Shown here in pieces: positions 8,683 to 15,405 of a DNA stretch of 32,228 nt. The notes beneath the pieces were generated by a model that was given only the letters and a program-made list of their open reading frames with translations, was not told the origin of the DNA and did no database searches. Both the position numbers and the translations under genes were made by a program. Location: contig CAMDOZ010000019.1 in assembly GCA_945903705.1 (NCBI GenBank), forward strand, positions 1-32,228, given 5' to 3'. Numbering within the stretch: position 1 is the first letter of the stretch; each line of letters starts with the position of its first letter. This DNA comes from Fidelibacterota bacterium. GTDB taxonomy: Bacteria > Pseudomonadota > Alphaproteobacteria > Rhodospirillales > Rhodospirillaceae.

Positions 8683-9326
8683 GCCTTCTGATGCGCTTGG
8701 AGCGCATCCTCGAGGCGGGCGATATAGTCGTTGCGGATGGCGTTGGCGACCCGCAGGTCCGCGATACGGCGCTCCTCGCCGACATAGAGACGCGCGATCG
8801 AAAGCACCGTCTGCGCCATGGCAGGATCGCGCACCCCGATGAGGTTGGTGCGATCCCATTCCAGATTCGGAAAAGTCGCAAGCGCACCGAAGTTGGCAAG
8901 GCTGCGCAGGTCGAAGCTGTTGTCGTCGCGCCACAGCGCCACCAGCGCGATATAGCCGAAGCCGGCGACCGACTGGGCGAGGGCGTTCGCGTCTGCGATA
9001 TCGTAGAAGGCGCAGTTGAATTTCAGGAACGCCGGCTGCCAGCGTTTGATATGGCTCGCGGTGTCAGGCGGAAGAAACTTGGCCTCGCAGGAGAGCAAGG
9101 TGCAGGCCGGAATGGACGCCTCGGGCACGGTCGTAGCCGGAACCGCGGCAAGGTCCACCTTCGCGTCCGACCTGAATCCGGGTGTAGCGATGACCTTCCA
9201 CCCAGCGGTAGCGTACTGCTGCAGCTGTGACGTGGAGGCGCCGGAGAAAAATACAGCCGTCGGCGCCACCGCGCGACTCTCGCGCCGCAGCTCTTCCGCA
9301 AAAATGATTGGAATATCGTCGCTCAT
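8679..9326 (-). CDS. Protein of unknown function (215 aa), first gene of a two-gene unit
   Basis: The start ATG at 9326 has GAGGGGA close upstream. The product has no signal peptide or membrane segment. Alternating strand/helix patterns (APTAVFFSGASTSQLQQYATAGWKVIATPG; FGYIALVALWRDDNSFDLRSL) suggest an alpha/beta fold. The stretch KRWQPAFLKFNCAFYD vaguely recalls the C-terminal half of FkbM-type methyltransferases, but no SAM-binding motif is seen, so I do not assign it. The C-terminal 50 residues are a charged helix (GEERRIADLRVANAIRNDYIARLEDAL) that may be a coiled coil. Its stop overlaps the start of the small membrane protein, and a 25-bp perfect palindrome sits 12 bases upstream of its start. 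Confidence 0.7.
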   Translation of the reverse strand: MSDDIPIIFAEELRRESRAVAPTAVFFSGASTSQLQQYATAGWKVIATPGFRSDAKVDLAAVPATTVPEASIPACTLLSCEAKFLPPDTASHIKRWQPAFLKFNCAFYDIADANALAQSVAGFGYIALVALWRDDNSFDLRSLANFGALATFPNLEWDRTNLIGVRDPAMAQTVLSIARLYVGEERRIADLRVANAIRNDYIARLEDALQAHQKA

Positions 9327-9338
9327 GTCCCCTCAGCT

Positions 9339-9363
9339 GGAAATTATATCAGATATAATTTCC
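9339..9363. promoter_or_regulatory. 25-bp perfect palindrome, candidate operator (copy 1 of TTATMTC-W-GAKATAA)
   Basis: The 25 bases are perfectly self-complementary around A9351, with the core TTATATCAGATATAA at 9344-9358. They lie in the 49-base gap between the HtrA-like gene and the 215-residue gene, just upstream of the latter's ribosome binding site. The arms are AT-rich with no T-run, so this is not a normal terminator. Two close relatives of the core occur at 24941 and 24996. Confidence 0.55.
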
Positions 9364-9375
9364 GCGCGGAGATTC

Positions 9376-10383
9376 TTAATGCGGACGTTCGGTGAGCGTC
9401 GCGTTAACCGTCACCAGCTTGCCGTGGCGGAGCACGGTCAGAGCCACGCCGTGGCCGATGCGCTCGGCGCCGAGCAGCCGGTGGAGGTGGTCGACGCCGG
9501 TGATGGGATGTTCGTCGAGGGTGAGCAAGAGGTCGCCGGACATGAGTCCGGCCTTATCGGCCGGACCGCCCGTCTCGACTTTGAAGATGCGTGCGGCGGT
9601 TTCGGGCCCGCGTCCAAGGGCGCGCACGATCCGGCGCGGAATGCCGGTGGTCTGCGCGGCAAGGCCCAAGTGACTGCGGCGCACCGTTCCGTGGAGTAGA
9701 ATCTGCGTCGCGACAAAGAGCGCGGTGTTGGCCGAAACGGCGAAGCACAGCCCTTGCGCGCCAAGAATGGTCGCGGTGTTGACCCCGATGACGCCGCCCT
9801 TGCTGTCGACCAGCGGGCCTCCTGAATTTCCGGGGTTGAGGGCCGCGTCGGTTTGCAGGACGTCGTCGATCTGCCGACCCGCTTGGCCGTTATACCCTTG
9901 GCCGCGCAAGGAACGTCCGAGGGCGCTGATGACGCCGGCGGTGACGGTGCATTCGAAGCCCAGAGGATTGCCGACCGCAACGGCGAGCTGGCCCACTTTC
10001 AGCGCCGAAGAATCGGCGAAGGCGAGCGCCGGGCTCGCGCTGCCGTGGACTTGAATCACCGCAAGGTCGGTGTCGGGATCGTCGCCCACCAGATAGGCGG
10101 GAAACTCGGCGCCGTCGGGAAAGGTTGCGCGGATTGTGGGCGCGCCGTGGCCTTCATGATGCACCACGTGGGAGTTGGTGATCATGTAGCCGTCGGGTGT
10201 GAACAGGAAACCCGATCCGGAGCCTTCTTGTTCGCGCCCCTGCCGCTTGCCGCGCACACGCAGGTGGGCGACGGAAGGCGCCACGCGATCGACCGCGTTC
10301 ACGACGCTTTGGCTGTAAGCGTCGAAGAGAGCGGCGTCGGGATTTGGCGGTGGGGCGGTATCTAGGGGCATGATGAACCCCAT
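9376..10383 (-). CDS. HtrA/Deg-family serine protease with one PDZ domain, no signal peptide
   Basis: A trypsin-like protease domain covers residues about 25-235, with the triad visible as His72 (TNSHVV), Asp106 (DTDLAVI) and Ser187 (NPGNSGGP). A single PDZ domain follows at about 240-330 (VETGGPADKAGLMSGDLLLTLDEHPI). DegP/DegQ-type enzymes degrade or refold damaged envelope proteins. Here the N-terminus (MPLDTAPPPNPDAALFDAY) is polar, and neither a Sec signal nor a membrane anchor is visible. It is therefore either cytoplasmic or the true start lies elsewhere. An ATG at 10371 (residue 5) has GGGG upstream and is an alternative start. The gene follows the TPR-glycosyltransferase stop by 10 bases, suggesting co-transcription. 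It is shorter than E. coli DegP, which has two PDZ domains. Confidence 0.9.
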   Translation of the reverse strand: MGFIMPLDTAPPPNPDAALFDAYSQSVVNAVDRVAPSVAHLRVRGKRQGREQEGSGSGFLFTPDGYMITNSHVVHHEGHGAPTIRATFPDGAEFPAYLVGDDPDTDLAVIQVHGSASPALAFADSSALKVGQLAVAVGNPLGFECTVTAGVISALGRSLRGQGYNGQAGRQIDDVLQTDAALNPGNSGGPLVDSKGGVIGVNTATILGAQGLCFAVSANTALFVATQILLHGTVRRSHLGLAAQTTGIPRRIVRALGRGPETAARIFKVETGGPADKAGLMSGDLLLTLDEHPITGVDHLHRLLGAERIGHGVALTVLRHGKLVTVNATLTERPH

Positions 10384-10393
10384 GTAGGAACGC

Positions 10394-11962
10394 TCAGCCG
10401 GTCGCGCTAGAGGCGGACAATTTCGCCAGTTCCGCCGCCATTTTCAAGACAGGCGGCTGCCAGTTGCGCCCGCGCTGCTGGCGGAAAAGACGCATCGAGG
10501 GATACCAGGGGGTGTCGGCGCGGTTGTGCAGCCAGCGCCAATCGTTGGCCTCGGCGATCAACGTCCAGACCGGTTTTCCTAGCGCTCCCGCGAGATGCGC
10601 GACGGCCGTGTCGACCGTAATCACGAGATCGAGAGTGGAGACGGCGGCGGCGGTGGCGGCGAAGTCGCGGAGCTGTGGCGCGAGATCTGTGAGGCGCGCG
10701 TCGGTCGCCTCGGCGCCAACCTGCAGACTGAACCAGGACACATTCGGCACAGCAAACAGGGGCGCAAGAATATCGAGAGAGACGGAGCGCTTGTCGTCCG
10801 CTTCGTGCTTGGGATTGCCGCGCCACACAAGACCGACACGCAAGCCCTCGCCTTCACGAGAGAGGTGCGGCGCGCCGTCCGGCACTTTGAGGTACGAAGC
10901 GGCCGCCGGAGCGGTCTCGAGCCGTGTGCCGAGCACGTGCGGCAGGCTCATGAGCGGAAGATAACAAGTTGCGTCCGAGACCGGCGTGCCGGCGCTCACG
11001 GCCGCGGCCACACCGGGCGCCGTGGCGAGCAGACGTTCAAGGCCCGGATGACATTCCAACACAACGCGGCCGCCGCGTTCGGCCACTTGCGCGGCAAACC
11101 GCACGAAATGGATCGCATCGCCCATACCCTGCTCAAGGGTGAGCAGAATGGTGCGCCCGTCGAGCGGCTCGCCCTTCCAACGGGGAATCTCGAGCTTGCG
11201 TTCGTCGCGGCCGGAGCGGCGGAAGCGCCATTCGTATTCGGCAAACCCTTTTTCGAAGTCGCCGGACACCAGGAGAGCGTTCGCGAGATTCCAGTGCGCA
11301 TCGGCGCTGTCGGGCGCGAGCGCGACCGCACGTTCGAGGCACACGCACGCTTCCTTGATGTATCCCCAAGTACGATAGACCATCCCGAGATTAATAAAGG
11401 CGCGCGGCACCTTGGAATCGACGATGGCACTGGCATGGAACCAGCGTTCGGCGGCAACGAGGTCGCCGCGCTTGAAGGCCACGACGCCAGCGTTGAAGAA
11501 TGTATCGGCGTCCTTGGCGCCGCCGGCGACGAGACGCTGATAGGCGCGCTGCGCGGCGGCATAGTCCTTGCTCTGCTGATGGAGAACGGCGATGTCGTAC
11601 ACAGCCGGCGGATAATTGACATTGATGCGTAAGGCCGCATTGAGCGCGAGGCGAAAGCCATTAGTGTCGCCCATCAGGCGGAGGGCTGTGGCGATCCCAT
11701 GACAGAGGCTTGCATCGAGCGTCGCGACCGCACTGGCCTGCTGGAAAAGGTCGAGGGCATAGCGGGGATCACCACCATTGAGCTCGATCTCGGCCAACCG
11801 CCTTAGAGCCGTCGTTTCGTTCGGTTGGAGGCGGAGGATGCCGCTGTAGAGCGTTTTCGCCTTGGCAACGGCCCCACGTTCAAAGGCAGCGGCTGCGTCC
11901 TCGAGGAGGCCGCCAATGATCTCGCGCTCTTTGCCTGACTCGGGCATGATCCGCGATATCAT
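10394..11962 (-). CDS. TPR protein with C-terminal GT9-like (heptosyltransferase-like) domain, FlmG-type layout
   Basis: 522 residues. About 15-255 are TPRs (for example AFINLGMVYRTWGYIKEACVCLERAVALAPDSADAHWNLA). A conserved linker (KGFAEYEWRFRRSGRDERKLEIPRW) leads to a GT-B-like domain at about 265-515. This carries LEQGMGDAIHFVRFAAQVAERG, LPLMSLPHVLGT, VGLVWRGNPKHEADDKRS and DTAVAHLAGALGKPVW, the last resembling the heptosyltransferase donor-site motif. It ends DTPWYPSMRLFRQQ. In Caulobacter, FlmG combines TPRs with a glycosyltransferase domain and glycosylates flagellins; I infer a similar role from layout and linkage to hook genes. The start could also be the ATG at 11947. Its start lies only 11 bases from that of the divergent paralogue. 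Confidence 0.82.
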   Translation of the reverse strand: MISRIMPESGKEREIIGGLLEDAAAAFERGAVAKAKTLYSGILRLQPNETTALRRLAEIELNGGDPRYALDLFQQASAVATLDASLCHGIATALRLMGDTNGFRLALNAALRINVNYPPAVYDIAVLHQQSKDYAAAQRAYQRLVAGGAKDADTFFNAGVVAFKRGDLVAAERWFHASAIVDSKVPRAFINLGMVYRTWGYIKEACVCLERAVALAPDSADAHWNLANALLVSGDFEKGFAEYEWRFRRSGRDERKLEIPRWKGEPLDGRTILLTLEQGMGDAIHFVRFAAQVAERGGRVVLECHPGLERLLATAPGVAAAVSAGTPVSDATCYLPLMSLPHVLGTRLETAPAAASYLKVPDGAPHLSREGEGLRVGLVWRGNPKHEADDKRSVSLDILAPLFAVPNVSWFSLQVGAEATDARLTDLAPQLRDFAATAAAVSTLDLVITVDTAVAHLAGALGKPVWTLIAEANDWRWLHNRADTPWYPSMRLFRQQRGRNWQPPVLKMAAELAKLSASSATG

Positions 11963-11973
11963 TCGAGCGAGAT

Positions 11974-13848
11974 ATGACGCAAGACTTCGTTGCCGCTTCG
12001 GTTAATCCGTCCCTCGAGGACGCCCTCCGCCTGCATGCCGCCGGGGCCCTCGATAAGGCTCGCGCCATATATAAGAGTGTGCTGGCCCGCGCGCCGCGGG
12101 AGGCCGCCGCGTTGCATGGCCTGGCCCTGATCGCAATCGACGAAGGCGTGCCGGACAAGGCGCTGCCGTTTCTTTTCACCTGCCTTCAGATCGCGCCGGA
12201 GCATGCCGTCTACCGCACCAGTCTGGGCCTTGCCCTCATGAAACTCGGCAGGGTTCACGAGGCGGCGGCGCAATTCCTGGACGCCGCCAATCGGCCGCCC
12301 GGCCTCGCCGAACCGAGGATCCACCTCGCCCGCGCGCTGTGCCGGATGAACAGGCGCGCCGAGGGCCTCAAGATTCTGACCGAAGCCACCACCCTGTTTC
12401 CCGAGCGCGCCGACGTGTGGGTCGCCAAGGGCCAGGAAGAACGGGTGCAGCAAAAGCCCGCTGCGGCGGAAGCGAGCCTTTCCCAAGCCCGCAGGCTGGC
12501 ACCCGACGACGCGCGCGTGCTGAACGATCTCGGCGTGGTGGTGCGGGCGCAAGGCCGCACGGCGGAAGCCGTGGCGATCTATCGCGAAGCCTTGGCGCTG
12601 GCGCCGAACGATCCGTTGACACACGGCAATCTCGGCAATGCCCTGACGGAACTGAAAGAGGAGAGCGCGGCCGATCATCATCTGCGGGAGGCTGTTGCGC
12701 TGGCGCCGGGATCGGTGGAGCACAGGTGCAATCTCGCCATCTTCCTGACGGCGCATGACCGGCCCCACGAAGCGGTCGTGCTGTTCCGCGACGTCTTGAT
12801 GCGCGCGCCGGCCCATGCCGACGCCTGGACCAACCTCGGCGTAGCGCAGCTCGACATGGGCGAGACTGCCGACGCCGAGGCCTCCGTCCGCAAGGCCATC
12901 GCGATCGCGCCGCAGAACGCCGAGGCCCACTACAATCTTGCCTGGGTGCTGCTCCTGACGGGCCAGTGGCGTGAAGGCTGGCGCGAATACGAATGGCGCT
13001 GGCGCATGGCGCACTTCAGCTCCAAGCGCCGCACCTTTGACGCGCCCCTGTGGGACGGAGGCACGATCGCGGGCACCCTTCTCCTGCATGCAGAGCAGGG
13101 CTTGGGAGATGCCATCCAGTTCGTGCGTTTCGCGACGGCGGCGAAGGCCCACTGCGGCCGGCTCGTGCTGGAGTGCCCGAAGCCCCTCGTGCGCCTGTTC
13201 CAGACTTTGGGGAGCGCCGATGAGGTGATTGCCGCCGGGACACCCCTGCCCGCTTGCGACGCTCATGCGCCGCTGATGAGCCTTCCCCATATTTTTGGAA
13301 CAACGGTCGAGACGGTGCCGGCGTCGGTTCCCTATTTAAAAGCGGCCGCCACTCCGCCGGGCCTCCAACTGCCGGCAAACGGACGCAAGCGCATCGGTCT
13401 CGTGTGGGCCGGATCTCCGGACAACAAGATCGACCGGCGGCGCTCCATTTCCGCGGCGCTGTTCGCGCCGTTGATGGACGAGACTCACGCGGACTTTGTG
13501 AGCCTGCAGGTCGGGCACCGGGCGCAGGAGGCCGCGGACCTCCCCCAAGAAAGATTGGTGCTGACCTGCGACGGCAACGTGAGCGACTTCGCCGATACGG
13601 CCGCAGTGATCGGCCAGCTCGACCTCGTGATCGGGGTCGACACGGCGGCCATTCACCTAGCCGGGGCCCTGAATGTGCCCGCGTGGGTGATGATTCCGAA
13701 GATGCCCGACTATAGGTGGTTGCTGGGGCGCGACGACACGCCCTGGTATCCCGGCATGCGCCTGTTCCGGCAGGAGGAATCAGGCAATTGGGGCGAACTG
13801 ATGTGGCGCGTGCGCGCGGCGTTAACCCTTCTTCAACCTTCCTCCTAA
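11974..13848 (+). CDS. TPR protein with C-terminal GT9-like domain, paralogue of the divergent neighbour
   Basis: 624 residues with about ten TPR-like units over residues 5-330, more than in the divergent neighbour, then the same linker (GWREYEWRWRMAHFSSKRR). The C-terminal domain at about 360-620 shares its motifs with that neighbour: HAEQGLGDAIQFVRFATAAKAH, APLMSLPHIFGT, IGLVWAGSPDNKIDRRRS, GVDTAAIHLAGALNVPAW and DTPWYPGMRLFRQEE. The two are clearly paralogues placed head to head. The likely role is sugar transfer to a protein acceptor selected by the TPRs. Candidate acceptors are flagellins encoded elsewhere or the axial-like protein encoded 120 bases downstream. No upstream promoter space exists outside the paired gene. 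Confidence 0.82.
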   Translation: MTQDFVAASVNPSLEDALRLHAAGALDKARAIYKSVLARAPREAAALHGLALIAIDEGVPDKALPFLFTCLQIAPEHAVYRTSLGLALMKLGRVHEAAAQFLDAANRPPGLAEPRIHLARALCRMNRRAEGLKILTEATTLFPERADVWVAKGQEERVQQKPAAAEASLSQARRLAPDDARVLNDLGVVVRAQGRTAEAVAIYREALALAPNDPLTHGNLGNALTELKEESAADHHLREAVALAPGSVEHRCNLAIFLTAHDRPHEAVVLFRDVLMRAPAHADAWTNLGVAQLDMGETADAEASVRKAIAIAPQNAEAHYNLAWVLLLTGQWREGWREYEWRWRMAHFSSKRRTFDAPLWDGGTIAGTLLLHAEQGLGDAIQFVRFATAAKAHCGRLVLECPKPLVRLFQTLGSADEVIAAGTPLPACDAHAPLMSLPHIFGTTVETVPASVPYLKAAATPPGLQLPANGRKRIGLVWAGSPDNKIDRRRSISAALFAPLMDETHADFVSLQVGHRAQEAADLPQERLVLTCDGNVSDFADTAAVIGQLDLVIGVDTAAIHLAGALNVPAWVMIPKMPDYRWLLGRDDTPWYPGMRLFRQEESGNWGELMWRVRAALTLLQPSS

Positions 13849-13968
13849 AAGCTCCAAAGTTGGAAAACCCTCACTGCCGTGGTACCACTGGCTGCAGGTG
13901 AGCTTTGCCGCAGAGTCACCCGCGAGGCCTGAATGGCCCTCGCGTAGAGGAAGAACCTGAGGAACTTT

Positions 13969-15177
13969 ATGGTCGGCGTACTCTCCGCGAACATGCCTAT
14001 CAGCCTTTCCGGGTCCGCTTTGTTGGGGACCTCCGGTGCTGCGGGCGCGTCGGTGCTCGGGGCCTTCAACTCCGACGGCACGAGCGCCCTTCTCGGCAAT
14101 ATCAGCTCGACCACGAGTTCCCTCATCAGTCAGATGAAGGCCACCGCCAACCAAAGGCTGGTGGAGGAACAGGCGGCGATCACAGAGCTGGCGACGCAGC
14201 GCCGCGACGCCATAAATGTCCAGAACGAGCGCTGGATCTCGGTCAAGGCGCAGGTGAACAACGCCCAGATCGCCGTAGATAACGGCCGTGAAGGCATCGA
14301 GAAAATCAATCAAACCCTGCTTTTGATGCGCGGCAGTGTAGCCGGCACGCAGGAAGACCTCGCGTTTTATAAAGACCTGTTCAATGCCCAGGTCACGGAA
14401 ATCAACAATGAGGCCGACAGCGGCGGCAAGGCCTTCAATTTGATCGGCGGCATCAACCGTTCGGATTACACGCCGAATGTTATCGAATACCGCAATAACT
14501 TGGGCATGGGTTTTACGCAGCTAACGGGCACCTATGCCGGTAGCGATTACAAGATCGTCGCCAACGACGGCACCGAATGGATTCCCGATCTCGGCTCCGA
14601 TCTGATCGAGGCCCATACCGCGGCGAGCGGTGAGGCGCAAACCTACACCACCGGCGGCATCGAAATCCGCAAGGCGACCTCGACCCGCAACGGCATGGAG
14701 CTCGTGAGCTTTGACGCCCAGACCAACGCCATCACGGTCAATATCAGCATCGTGCCGCACGAAGCGCCGATCGTCGTAACCGGCACCTTGACGCGCCACG
14801 GCAACGGCATCATGCAGTCGTGGTTCTACAACGACTTCGCGACGGCGGCCGACCGCACGCGCGCGTTCAACGACATCTCGGCGGCGGAAGTGAACGTGGT
14901 CCTGGCGAGCGGCGAACTCGCGCGTTCGGCGGCGCAAGCCACCATGGACCAGCGCAAGGTGGACGCGGCGCTCGACGAATTGACGAAAGAGTCAGGTGCG
15001 ATCCAGCAGACGCAGATGGAGCAGATGGAAGAGTCGCGGGTGAAAGCCGCCCAGCAGTACCAGGCGATGCTGACCAATCTGCAGAACCTCTCGTCGCAGC
15101 AGCAGAACTACCTGAACGCCTTTGCGGGCTTCATCGACAGCCCCTTCGCCCAAGCGAGCCTCAACCTCCTCGCCTAG
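13969..15177 (+). CDS. Cysteine-free coiled-coil/beta protein of unknown function beside hook genes
   Basis: 402 residues starting at an ATG with GAGGAA seven bases upstream. No cysteine is present and the composition is rich in N, Q, S, T and A, like axial flagellar proteins. A disordered Ser/Gly/Ala-rich N-terminus (1-45) is followed by long helices (about 46-150, SSLISQMKATANQRLVEEQA onwards). A beta-rich middle spans about 155-285 (TGTYAGSDYKIVANDGTEW; NAITVNISIVPHEAPIVVTG), and a long C-terminal helix about 290-385 is rich in Q/E/M. Helical ends around a beta middle recall flagellin or hook-associated proteins, but the flagellin signatures are absent. No Sec signal is visible. The gene lies between a TPR-glycosyltransferase and fliK. 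I do not recognise the family; export by the flagellar system is inference. Confidence 0.8.
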   Translation: MVGVLSANMPISLSGSALLGTSGAAGASVLGAFNSDGTSALLGNISSTTSSLISQMKATANQRLVEEQAAITELATQRRDAINVQNERWISVKAQVNNAQIAVDNGREGIEKINQTLLLMRGSVAGTQEDLAFYKDLFNAQVTEINNEADSGGKAFNLIGGINRSDYTPNVIEYRNNLGMGFTQLTGTYAGSDYKIVANDGTEWIPDLGSDLIEAHTAASGEAQTYTTGGIEIRKATSTRNGMELVSFDAQTNAITVNISIVPHEAPIVVTGTLTRHGNGIMQSWFYNDFATAADRTRAFNDISAAEVNVVLASGELARSAAQATMDQRKVDAALDELTKESGAIQQTQMEQMEESRVKAAQQYQAMLTNLQNLSSQQQNYLNAFAGFIDSPFAQASLNLLA

Positions 15178-15185
15178 GCCCAACC

Positions 15186-15200
15186 CGGCAAATCTTGCCG
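15186..15200. promoter_or_regulatory. ftr-like inverted repeat, candidate FlbD enhancer
   Basis: CGGCAA-ATC-TTGCCG is a perfect 6+6 inverted repeat about 110-125 bases upstream of the sigma-54 promoter of fliK. A degraded second version (CCGGAATCTTTTGCCCG) follows at 15210-15226. GC-rich repeats of this kind at about -100 serve as FlbD-binding ftr enhancers in Caulobacter. flbD itself lies at the end of this window. Binding is inferred from position and sequence style. Confidence 0.5.
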
Positions 15201-15279
15201 CTCCCGGGCCGGAATCTTTTGCCCGAGCCGGGGCTTCCAGAGCCGGCGTAAGACTAAAGCCCTGATAAAGTATCAAATA

Positions 15280-15292
15280 TATCAATAGCTTA
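15280..15292 (+). promoter_or_regulatory. IHF-binding-site match between enhancer and sigma-54 promoter
   Basis: TATCAATAGCTTA fits the IHF consensus WATCAANNNNTTR at every fixed position and lies in an AT-rich patch in otherwise GC-rich DNA. Its place between the ftr-like repeat and the -24/-12 element is where IHF bends DNA in Caulobacter flagellar promoters. Confidence 0.5.
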
Positions 15293-15308
15293 AGCCTTAC
15301 GGCGGACT

Positions 15309-15324
15309 TGGCCCAGGCCTTGCG
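15309..15324 (+). promoter_or_regulatory. Sigma-54 promoter (-24/-12) of the fliK-flgD(-flgE) unit
   Basis: TGGCCC-AGGCC-TTGCG has GG and GC ten bases apart, exactly the sigma-54 requirement. It lies 81 bases before the fliK ATG and downstream of an ftr-like enhancer and an IHF-like site. This points to FlbD-activated, late-class flagellar expression. Confidence 0.7.
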
Positions 15325-15405
15325 CAGCTTGGCCCGGGAACGTGTGCGCGGACACTCGAATCTTGTCCGGCCGCCCGCGTCTCAAGGAACCAAACGGAGC
15401 GAGCT

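Noticed and set aside
13822-13836. CtrA-like TTAA-N7-TCAA at the end of the TPR-glycosyltransferase gene
   Set aside because: Two half-site defects and a location inside coding sequence make it weaker than the fliF site; chance is likely.
13880-13904. Sigma-54-like sequence before the 13969 gene (TGGTAC...CTGCA or TGGCTG...AGCT)
   Set aside because: The first has the wrong spacing by one base and the second has a poor -12 element, so I could not support a promoter call.
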